Source of the DNA: Flavobacteriaceae bacterium
Lineage (GTDB): Bacteria > Bacteroidota > Bacteroidia > Flavobacteriales > Flavobacteriaceae
Assembly: GCA_018623655.1 (NCBI GenBank)
Contig: JAAZVG010000028.1
Location: forward strand, 1 to 13,590
Length of the DNA stretch: 13,590 nucleotides
Direction: 5' to 3'
Every line of letters starts with the position of its first letter. Position 1 is the stretch's first letter. The notes beneath the pieces were generated by a model, which was given only the letters and a program-made list of their open reading frames with translations, had not been told where the DNA came from and searched no databases. Position numbers and translations under genes: made by a program. This document shows, in pieces, positions 1 through 6,112 of this stretch.

Positions 1-145
1 TCATCGATCTCCACATAAAATTTTGAATTTCGATGTCTTTGAGACTTACTTGTTCTATTTCGGAATTGACAGGATCTGAGGAACAGGAATATAATAAGAT
101 GATTACTCCAACTAATAAAGGGTATGTTATTCGTGTCAATTTCAT
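1..145 (-). CDS. N-terminal fragment of a lipoprotein, probably an S41-family (C-terminal processing) peptidase
   Basis: Reading the minus strand from an ATG at 145 gives 48 codons open to the window edge. Residues 1-20 are a hydrophobic signal sequence with a short basic start (MKLTR). It ends in LYSC, so Cys21 is the likely lipidated residue. After a Ser/Asp-rich linker comes the segment EIQNFMWRSM (residues 39-48). From memory, this resembles the conserved stretch just after the signal peptide of Bacteroidota S41 peptidase lipoproteins, which continues into a Trp/Tyr-rich segment. The catalytic domain lies outside the window, so the family call is an inference from the N-terminus only. That it is an exported lipoprotein is more secure. 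It diverges from the sigma factor gene across a 65-base spacer, so the two could share regulation. Confidence 0.55.
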   Translation of the reverse strand, partial: MKLTRITYPLLVGVIILLYSCSSDPVNSEIEQVSLKDIEIQNFMWRSM

Positions 146-161
146 AAATCGTGCTTTGTAA

Positions 162-169
162 CAAATTTA
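162..169 (-). promoter_or_regulatory. Candidate -7 promoter element for the divergent lipoprotein gene
   Basis: The minus strand reads TAAATTTG, a full match to the Bacteroidota -7 consensus TAnnTTTG, with 16 bases between it and the ATG at 145. I did not find a clear TTG -33 element at the usual distance. Confidence 0.4.
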
Positions 170-183
170 GGATGATTTCGTCT

Positions 184-191
184 TAAATTGG
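184..191 (+). promoter_or_regulatory. Weak candidate -7 element for the sigma factor operon
   Basis: TAAATTGG matches TAnnTTTG at five of the six fixed positions and lies 19 bases before the GTG start at 211. An autoregulated ECF operon might instead use a promoter read by its own sigma factor, which I cannot recognise. Confidence 0.2.
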
Positions 192-210
192 AGAACCTTA
201 AGAATCATTT

Positions 211-714
211 GTGAAAGAGGCTGTTTACATCGAAACTGTTCATCAGATTGAGCAAAAATTATATCGCATTGCGAAGCGGTTGCTCATTTCACATGAAGAG
301 GCTCAAGACGCTACTCAAGAGGTTTTAGTTAAGGTTTGGCAACGAGCTTCAGAGCTCTCTCATGTCAAGAGCATAGAGGCTTATGCCATGACCATGGTAA
401 AAAATTATTGTTATGATCGTTTGAAGTCTAAACAGGCTTCGAATCTGAGTATAGAGTATTCTATTCATGATAAGAGTCATGATCAATCAGCAGCCTTTGA
501 AGCAAAAGATCGACTTTTTTTCGTGGAGAAAATTGTAAATAATCTTCCTGATAAGCAGAAACTTATTTGGCAGCTCAGAGATGTTGAAGGTGCGACCTTT
601 GAGGAAATCGCTGAGGTGGTTCAAATGGAGCCAATAGCCATTCGAGTGAATCTGTCAAGAGCAAGAAAGAAAATAAAAGAAAGTTTAGAACAAATAGATG
701 CCTATGGAATCTAA
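211..714 (+). CDS. ECF-type RNA polymerase sigma factor (sigma-70 family)
   Basis: This 167-residue protein has the two-domain layout of extracytoplasmic-function sigma factors. Region 2 (about residues 8-77) binds core polymerase and the -10 element; it includes EEAQDATQEVLVKVW and a following helix with KNYCYDRL. Region 4 (about residues 108-157) has NLPDKQKLIWQLRDVEG, then a helix-turn-helix (TFEEIAEVVQ...NLSRARKKI) that would read the -35 element. The start is GTG 211: an in-frame TAA lies at 199-201, and the next in-frame ATG (388) would remove most of region 2. The gene overlaps the next one, which encodes a membrane protein in the usual anti-sigma position, so the sigma factor may be held inactive until an envelope signal. 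The signal and regulon are not visible here. Confidence 0.93.
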   Translation: MKEAVYIETVHQIEQKLYRIAKRLLISHEEAQDATQEVLVKVWQRASELSHVKSIEAYAMTMVKNYCYDRLKSKQASNLSIEYSIHDKSHDQSAAFEAKDRLFFVEKIVNNLPDKQKLIWQLRDVEGATFEEIAEVVQMEPIAIRVNLSRARKKIKESLEQIDAYGI

Positions 715-1123
715 AGAAATAAAAGAATTAATAGACCGTTATCTCGCGGCAGAAACAACCCTTTCAGAGGAACAGCAGCTCAGAACCTACTTTAGAAGCG
801 GAAAGGTGGATACTTCATTAAATTGGGCGAAAATGCTTTTTGCTTACTCTGAGACTACTTGTGAGGAGCAATTAAATCATTCTTCAGTACCCTCTTCGAG
901 TTTCGATTGGAGACGAATTGCCGCCGCAGTTGCAATTATTTGTGTAACAAGTTTCGGAGTATATCGTCTACAAGAAAATCACCAACAGAAAAAAATGCAA
1001 TTAGCTTATCAGCAAACCAAAGAAGCTTTTGATTTAATTGCTACACAAATGAACAAAGGAACAACTACGGTTTCTTATCTCGGTTATTACGAAAAGAGCG
1101 TTAGCTCACTCATAAACAAATAA
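704..1123 (+). CDS. Single-pass membrane protein, putative anti-sigma factor
   Basis: This protein of 139 residues starts at ATG 704; an in-frame ATG at 698 would add two residues. Either start lies inside the end of the sigma gene (stop at 712-714), so the two are likely translationally coupled. The N-terminal 68 or so residues are charged and helical (KEIKELIDRYLAAET, then LSEEQQLRTYF). One membrane segment follows at about 71-88 (RRIAAAVAIICVTSFGVYRL), then a C-terminal region of about 50 residues predicted to be periplasmic. The order sigma factor, then a protein with a cytoplasmic N-terminus and one membrane span, is typical of anti-sigma factors. It lacks the HxxxCxxC zinc motif of ZAS-type anti-sigma factors. 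The anti-sigma role is inferred from position and topology only. Confidence 0.75.
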   Translation: MESKEIKELIDRYLAAETTLSEEQQLRTYFRSGKVDTSLNWAKMLFAYSETTCEEQLNHSSVPSSSFDWRRIAAAVAIICVTSFGVYRLQENHQQKKMQLAYQQTKEAFDLIATQMNKGTTTVSYLGYYEKSVSSLINK

Positions 1124-1132
1124 ATAAAGACT

Positions 1133-1687
1133 ATGAAAAACCTCAAACACATCCTATTTCTCATAGCATTCATGCTGACCTCATTTGCTATGCACTCTCA
1201 ATCGATCTTCGATAAGTATGCGAGCAAGGATGAGGTAACCTCTGTGGTGATCTCAGAGAATATGTTCAAATTATTTGCGAATATGCAGCTAGTAGTTGAT
1301 GACAAAGAGGCTCAAGACTTTATCGATATCGCGAAAAATGTTAAGGGATTACGCGTTTTAACTACCTCAAATAGTGCTGTTGCTGACGATCTTAAAAGTG
1401 AGACACTTGACTACGTTAGTTCAAAGAAACTTTCAGAGCTACTCGTAGTGAAAGACAAAGGTTCATCGGTATACTTCTATATTGCTGAAGGAGCTAGTGA
1501 GGGAAAAATTAGCGAATTACTCATGTTGGTGACCGAAATTAAAGAGGTAAATATTAATGGTCGCAACTTTGAAACAATCCTACTCTCTTTAACAGGAGAT
1601 CTCGATATGGAAAAGATCGGTGCTCTAGCTAACAAAATGAATTTACCAGAGGAGTTAGGTCAAATCAACTCAGCACAACGCCAATAA
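1133..1687 (+). CDS. DUF4252 domain-containing exported protein
   Basis: This 184-residue protein has a signal peptide at about residues 1-22 (KNLKH, a hydrophobic core, then AMHSQ) with no lipobox cysteine, so it is probably released to the periplasm. The mature part, starting SIFDKYASKDEVTSVVIS, follows the DUF4252 pattern of Bacteroidota: an early FDKY-type segment, then alternating strands and helices with a central VKGLRVLTT segment, and a late TGDLDMEKIGALANKMN stretch. The function of DUF4252 is unknown. The gene starts nine bases after the putative anti-sigma gene and ends nine bases before a second family member, so all four genes form one likely operon. That context suggests an envelope role tied to the sigma factor, but this is inference. 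Confidence 0.85.
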   Translation: MKNLKHILFLIAFMLTSFAMHSQSIFDKYASKDEVTSVVISENMFKLFANMQLVVDDKEAQDFIDIAKNVKGLRVLTTSNSAVADDLKSETLDYVSSKKLSELLVVKDKGSSVYFYIAEGASEGKISELLMLVTEIKEVNINGRNFETILLSLTGDLDMEKIGALANKMNLPEELGQINSAQRQ

Positions 1688-1696
1688 TCGCTATCC

Positions 1697-2242
1697 ATGA
1701 AACGATTTACTTTACTTTTTCTAGCAGTTGTAACTATGGTCATGTCATGCCAATCATCGATGACCTTACAGCGTTATTTTCTTGAATCACAGGAAAATGC
1801 CGATTTTACACTCATTGAAATTCCTGCTAGTTTATTAGGTGCTAGCCTAGAAGATTTGACTCCCGAGCAAATGGCAACCTTTTCTTCTCTAAGAAAGGTG
1901 AGTGTTTTGATGTATAGAAATGCAACGGAAAAAGCGTTTATTGCCAGTCAACAGTCATTGATTAATAATTTCCTAAAAAGTGACGGTTTTGAAGCGTTAG
2001 TTTCAGCACGAATGAAAGGCGAGGCGCAAGCCAGTATACTTATTCGTGGAGCCGTAGATCAAATTGACGAGGCCGTTTTCTTTGGTTTTGCAGAGGATGA
2101 GGGCTTTGTTTTAGCTAGAATTTTAGGAGAACAAATGAACCCTGCTGCTTTTATTCAACTAGCAGATTCACTTGAAGAATCTGATTTTCAGTTCTTAAGT
2201 GATAGTGTTCTAAAGGATATCCTCGGAGAAGAGCAGCTATAA
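1697..2242 (+). CDS. DUF4252-like lipoprotein
   Basis: This 181-residue protein is last in the sigma factor unit. Residues 1-18 form a lipoprotein signal ending VMSC, so Cys18 is the likely lipid-anchor residue. The rest resembles a divergent DUF4252 domain: FTLIEIPASLLGASLEDL early, SLRKVSVLMYRN in the middle, and AEDEGFVLARILGEQMNPA later, in the same order as in the preceding gene. The two therefore look like diverged paralogues, one soluble and one membrane-anchored. The C-terminal 20 or so residues (SLEESDFQFLSDSVLKDIL) are acidic and helical. The gene converges with purB, with six bases between the stop codons. No function is known; the family assignment is less certain than for its neighbour. 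Confidence 0.8.
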   Translation: MKRFTLLFLAVVTMVMSCQSSMTLQRYFLESQENADFTLIEIPASLLGASLEDLTPEQMATFSSLRKVSVLMYRNATEKAFIASQQSLINNFLKSDGFEALVSARMKGEAQASILIRGAVDQIDEAVFFGFAEDEGFVLARILGEQMNPAAFIQLADSLEESDFQFLSDSVLKDILGEEQL

Positions 2243-2259
2243 TTGGGTTTAGAATCCAA
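2243..2259 (+). terminator. Small hairpin at the junction of two converging genes, possible weak terminator
   Basis: TTGGGTTTAGAATCCAA can fold into seven base pairs (one G-T) around a three-base loop. It starts directly after the stop of the DUF4252 lipoprotein gene and covers the stop codon of purB. It is followed on the plus strand by AATTTTCT, a poor T-tract. The stem is short and AT-rich, so real termination is uncertain. Confidence 0.25.
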
Positions 2260-3592
2260 GGTAATTTTCTGGTCGTATTGCTTTAAGCTCTGACTTCACT
2301 GCATCACTAACATTTAAGGTTTCGATAAAGTCATGTATTGCTTCCTCGTTCATCACTGAATGGGTCCTAGTGAGCGCCTTTAGACTTTCATAAGGATTTG
2401 GATATTGTTCTCGACGCAGAATGGTTTGGATTGCTTCGGCAACTACTGCCCAATTATCTGATAATTCATTGACCACTTTCTCTTTATTGACGAGCAGCTT
2501 ACCAAAACCTTTAAGAAGGGATTGCATGGCTAAGATTGAATGTCCGATAGGCACTCCAACATTTCTTAATACCGTACTGTCGGTAAGATCTCTTTGTAAT
2601 CTCGAAATAGGAAGCTTGGCAGATAAATGCTCATAAATAGCGTTAGCAATACCTAAATTTCCTTCAGCATTTTCGAAGTCAATAGGGTTTACCTTGTGTG
2701 GCATCGCTGACGATCCTACTTCACCCTCCTTGATTCGTTGCTTGAAGTAATCCATCGAAATATAACTCCATATGTCTCGGGATAAATCGATGAGAATGGT
2801 GTTGATTCGTTTATATAAATCAAAAAGTCCAGCTAAATGATCATAATGTTCGATTTGAGTAGTCGGATAGCTAAAGTGTAATCCTAAAGTTTCAGTTACA
2901 AAGGCTTTACCAAATTCAGGCCAATTGTAAGATGGGTAAGCCACTTTATGGGCGTTGTAATTACCCGTAGCTCCACCAAATTTTGCAGAAAATTTTTGAG
3001 TATGAAATTGAGAAATTTGTTCTTGAAGTCTTATAGCGAATACTTTAAATTCTTTTCCTAATCTAGTGGGTGAGGCAGGTTGACCATGTGTTCTTGCGAG
3101 CATCGGGATATCATTTAAGCTTTCAGCCAACTTTTCAATTTCGGTAGCTAATTGATTCAAAGTTGGAATAATTACTTCAAGATGTGCTTCTTTTAGGGAT
3201 AGCGGAATAGCCGTATTGTTAATGTCTTGAGAAGTTAGTCCGAAGTGGATGAATTCTTTTTTATCACTTAAGCCTAATTGATCCAATTGTTCCTTAATGA
3301 AATACTCTACTGCCTTAACATCATGATTGGTGACACCTTCGATATCTTTAATCGCTTTTGCATCATTTTCATTGAAATTGAGATAAATTGATTTAAGACC
3401 ATCTTTGGTCTTCTGATCTAAGGGGCTTAAGGGTTTGATTCCAGTTTCACATAATGCTATGAAGTATTCAATCTCTATTCGAATACGATATTTTATAAGT
3501 GCGCATTCTGAGAAATAAGAAGCAAGGGCAGAAGTTTTTGATCGGTATCTACCGTCTATTGGTGAGATGGCTGAAAGTTCAGTGAGATTCAT
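2249..3592 (-). CDS. purB: Adenylosuccinate lyase
   Basis: This cytosolic enzyme of 447 residues catalyses two fumarate-releasing steps of purine synthesis: SAICAR to AICAR, and adenylosuccinate to AMP. It is of the E. coli type, judged by close agreement with the remembered E. coli sequence: LSAISPIDGRY near the start, TNHDVKAVEYF (about 88-98), TSQDINN (120-126), LARTHGQPASP (165-175) and the fumarase/aspartase-superfamily signature GSSAMPHKVNPIDFEN (293-308). His169 corresponds to the catalytic acid, and the Ser294/Ser295 pair holds the catalytic base of the mobile signature loop. It ends at PENYLGF, about ten residues before the E. coli C-terminus. It lies 44 bases downstream of the amylase gene on the same strand. 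Co-transcription is possible, though a one-mismatch -7 box (TAATTTCG, minus strand, 3617-3610) lies in the spacer. Confidence 0.97.
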   Translation of the reverse strand: MNLTELSAISPIDGRYRSKTSALASYFSECALIKYRIRIEIEYFIALCETGIKPLSPLDQKTKDGLKSIYLNFNENDAKAIKDIEGVTNHDVKAVEYFIKEQLDQLGLSDKKEFIHFGLTSQDINNTAIPLSLKEAHLEVIIPTLNQLATEIEKLAESLNDIPMLARTHGQPASPTRLGKEFKVFAIRLQEQISQFHTQKFSAKFGGATGNYNAHKVAYPSYNWPEFGKAFVTETLGLHFSYPTTQIEHYDHLAGLFDLYKRINTILIDLSRDIWSYISMDYFKQRIKEGEVGSSAMPHKVNPIDFENAEGNLGIANAIYEHLSAKLPISRLQRDLTDSTVLRNVGVPIGHSILAMQSLLKGFGKLLVNKEKVVNELSDNWAVVAEAIQTILRREQYPNPYESLKALTRTHSVMNEEAIHDFIETLNVSDAVKSELKAIRPENYLGF

Positions 3593-3636
3593 GATGATAA
3601 GCTAAAATGCGAAATTAAGACATTCGAGAGAATCAA

Positions 3637-5280
3637 TTAAGGAAACTCAGGGGATAAAAGCACCGTTGATTGATCTGTATTTATGCGTAATGTTCCATTT
3701 TGCGCGATGATCGGTTGATTTGAATAGGAATCATACCACTTTTCTATAGTAGACCACTGCGTGGGCAGTTGAATGGTGATTTCCTGATCTTGAATTAAGT
3801 CAAGCCCCACAATTACCACATCATCCTCATAGGTTCTACCAAAGAAATAGGGCTCTGATTTCAGCATTTCATGTGCTCCCAAGCCAATAGCTGGATGAGA
3901 TTTTCTAAACTGTCCTAATTTTTGCCAATGCGTTAAAATTTTCTTGGTTTCAGAATCCTCAATGGACGACCAGTTCATGAAAGATCTAAGATTTGCATCT
4001 CCTACAGCCCCTTCTTTCTTTAAGGGACGAGCAGTTTCATCTCCATAGTACATCTGGATGCCGCCAGGTGCTAATAACAGCATATTAGCCGACTTAAGGG
4101 GCTTTTCTCGATTGATATCAAAGGGTTGAGAATCATCGTGAGAGCTTAGGTAGCTAAGCACGCTAATATTCTTGTAAGTCTCATTAAGCAATGAATCATA
4201 TTTGTGAAAAACGAATTCGTAATCATTGGTGGCATCCGTTTTAAAGTCAAAATTGATGAGAGCGTCAAAACCGTAATCAAAATAATTAACGTCTTTGTCC
4301 CCAAAATGATATACAGGCCCACCAGTAATTCCGTAAAAATAGACTTCTCCGACCATGTAAAATGGAGCAGAAGGCGTGCTATTGTTCTTTCGATGATACT
4401 CTTCGAATGCCTTCTCAGCCTCTTGCTTTAAAATTGCCCAAGAGTCTTCATCAACGTGTTTCGTGGTATCGACTCTAAAACCGTCGACACCCAACTCGCG
4501 TACATAGTCGGTTAGCCATTTGATCACATAATTTCTTGGTGTTCTCTTGAGTCCCGTTTTATTGAAAAATGTGTCGAGCTCGGTGATCTCTACATCTAGA
4601 CGGCCCTCTGATCTCCAAAAGTCAAGAAGAGATTGAGGAAGTTCAACCTCTTCTGTAGATTCTGTCCTTATATCGGGCAAATTGGCTACTAAAGTACATT
4701 CTACAGTACCTACATAGTCTTCATAATCACATGGAGGTATTTCTCTTACCCAATCTTCGGGAAATGCCGGATCTAGCTCGGTTACAGGTCCGGTGTGATT
4801 TAAAACAGCATCCATCACGACCTTGATACCTGAAGAATGGGCAGTGTCAACGAATTCCTTGAATTCTTCATAGGTTCCAAATGAAGGTTCAATACTCGTC
4901 CAGTCTTTAGTCCAGTATCCGTGATATCCATAGGTTACGCCCGTTCCTTCGTCAGTCGCATCATCTATTTGCCGAACTACTGGAGTAGTCCAAATAGCAT
5001 CGACTCCTAACTTTTGAAAATATCCTTCTTTGATTTTTTCAGTAACTCCTTTAATGTTTCCTCCTTCAAATCCTCGAAGTACAGCAGTCGCTTTATCAGC
5101 TCCAACTCTCATTGTGTCCGATGCCACACTGTTAAATCGATCAGTAAGTAAAAAATAGATGTTGGCAGACTTCCAGTTAAAGGTGTCATCAGAAATAGAT
5201 GAAGGTTGTTGGTCTGTCATTTGACAACTTATGAGACTTAGACTGGATATGAATATTAGAAAAAGAACAGCGTATTTCAT
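3637..5280 (-). CDS. MalS-type alpha-amylase, GH13 family lipoprotein
   Basis: This is a 547-residue glycoside hydrolase expected to cleave alpha-1,4-glucans at the cell envelope. Residues 1-19 are a lipoprotein signal ending LISC, so Cys19 is the likely anchor. The (beta/alpha)8 barrel starts at about residue 38 (ANIYFLLTDRFN). GH13 conserved regions are present: DAVLNH (157-162), GFRVDTTKH (267-275, nucleophile Asp271), MVGEV (309-313, acid/base Glu312) and LSSHDD (378-383, transition-state Asp382). Segments such as YGYHGYWTKDWT, LPDIRTEST, GFDALINFDF and HWQKLGQFRKSHPAIG match the remembered E. coli periplasmic MalS, pointing to subfamily GH13_19. MalS's N-terminal extension of about 200 residues is absent. 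A C-terminal beta domain follows from about residue 470. The gene follows the CarboxypepD_reg-like gene by two bases. No SusC/SusD pair is nearby. Confidence 0.93.
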   Translation of the reverse strand: MKYAVLFLIFISSLSLISCQMTDQQPSSISDDTFNWKSANIYFLLTDRFNSVASDTMRVGADKATAVLRGFEGGNIKGVTEKIKEGYFQKLGVDAIWTTPVVRQIDDATDEGTGVTYGYHGYWTKDWTSIEPSFGTYEEFKEFVDTAHSSGIKVVMDAVLNHTGPVTELDPAFPEDWVREIPPCDYEDYVGTVECTLVANLPDIRTESTEEVELPQSLLDFWRSEGRLDVEITELDTFFNKTGLKRTPRNYVIKWLTDYVRELGVDGFRVDTTKHVDEDSWAILKQEAEKAFEEYHRKNNSTPSAPFYMVGEVYFYGITGGPVYHFGDKDVNYFDYGFDALINFDFKTDATNDYEFVFHKYDSLLNETYKNISVLSYLSSHDDSQPFDINREKPLKSANMLLLAPGGIQMYYGDETARPLKKEGAVGDANLRSFMNWSSIEDSETKKILTHWQKLGQFRKSHPAIGLGAHEMLKSEPYFFGRTYEDDVVIVGLDLIQDQEITIQLPTQWSTIEKWYDSYSNQPIIAQNGTLRINTDQSTVLLSPEFP

Positions 5281-5282
5281 AA

Positions 5283-6050
5283 TTAGCGGTTAAGAATTTT
5301 ATACTCTTCATAACACTGGCTGATGGCGTCTAGTATTTGAAGATCGTTAGCGTCTTGAATAAAGCTTTGTGAGTAACTGCAGTTGTTTAGAATTCGAACG
5401 ATTTCTTGTCGGTCAATTTGAAGTAAAACACTTAGAGTTTCACGGTCAAATTTGGTCGCTAATAATTCGCGTATACGGTCATCTTGCTTCATATTCGGAA
5501 GTTTGTCAAACTGCATTCGGTTTTTGGTGAATATACTTTTAATGAAATTCACGGGTCCGTTCAAGACCGAAGAAAGCTGCTTTGCTGCACTTTTTGATCT
5601 TCCTTCATAGCTAAAATTTAAGCCTGAAATACTGTATTGAAAAGCACTTGAAATTGGCAGATTACGAACATCAATCTCTAGATAACCGGTGAGTTGGTAC
5701 GGTCTAACGACAACCTCTTCTAGAGCTAAAGCAAGTTCAGTTAAGGTGATCGAACTATTTTCTAGATTGATAAGGTCATTGGATACACGAATTCGTTCTG
5801 GTTTAAATCCAAGGAACGTGATATATAAAGTATCTCCGACACTTGCGTTAATTCTAAATTCACCAGCTAAGTCTGTAATACCACCAATCACTTTATTCAA
5901 ATTGATGACATGTACACCCTCAAGAGGTAAGTTATTTGAACTACTTACCACTTTGGCTTTCAATTCAACTTCTTTCGTCTGGTTTTCTTGTCCAAAAAAT
6001 ACTCCCCACTGAAAGAATAAAAAAAGTAAAAGAATTACGTTTTTTTTCAC
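5283..6050 (-). CDS. Exported CarboxypepD_reg-like domain protein of unknown function
   Basis: This 255-residue protein has an N-terminal signal peptide (about 1-20, ending FFGQ). A CarboxypepD_reg-like beta-sandwich follows at about 29-108, recognised from the pattern LPLEGVHVINLNKVIGGITD, then LAGEFRI and VGDTLYITFLGF. In Bacteroidota this domain begins many TonB-dependent receptors, but this protein is far too short to contain a receptor barrel. After EEVVVRPYQLTGYLEIDV (111-128) comes a region of about 125 residues, charged and helical near its end, that I do not recognise. The start is GTG 6050, just before an eight-A tract encoding KKN. The stop lies two bases upstream of the amylase start, so the pair is probably translated together. 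A role in envelope or glycan binding is only a guess. Confidence 0.82.
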   Translation of the reverse strand: MKKNVILLLFLFFQWGVFFGQENQTKEVELKAKVVSSSNNLPLEGVHVINLNKVIGGITDLAGEFRINASVGDTLYITFLGFKPERIRVSNDLINLENSSITLTELALALEEVVVRPYQLTGYLEIDVRNLPISSAFQYSISGLNFSYEGRSKSAAKQLSSVLNGPVNFIKSIFTKNRMQFDKLPNMKQDDRIRELLATKFDRETLSVLLQIDRQEIVRILNNCSYSQSFIQDANDLQILDAISQCYEEYKILNR

Positions 6051-6076
6051 AGTATGCGAATCAAGGAATTAAATTA

Positions 6077-6084
6077 CAAATTCA
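6077..6084 (-). promoter_or_regulatory. Weak candidate -7 element for the CarboxypepD_reg/amylase genes
   Basis: The minus strand reads TGAATTTG, one mismatch to TAnnTTTG, 26 bases before the GTG start at 6050 and inside the 62-base spacer after the helicase gene. If used, it would separate these genes from the helicase transcript. Confidence 0.2.
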
Positions 6085-6112
6085 CGATTGATTGGGCGTA
6101 ATTAACTTGAAT

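Noticed and set aside
3593..3636. Terminator between the amylase gene and purB
   Set aside because: No GC-rich stem or T-tract is visible in the 44-base spacer.
4204..4431. 75-codon plus-strand frame inside the amylase gene
   Set aside because: It is antisense to the segment encoding the amylase catalytic Glu region and has no domain signal.
5689..6012. 107-codon plus-strand frame
   Set aside because: It is antisense to the CarboxypepD_reg-like gene, whose protein has a clear signal peptide and domain pattern. The plus-strand product has none.
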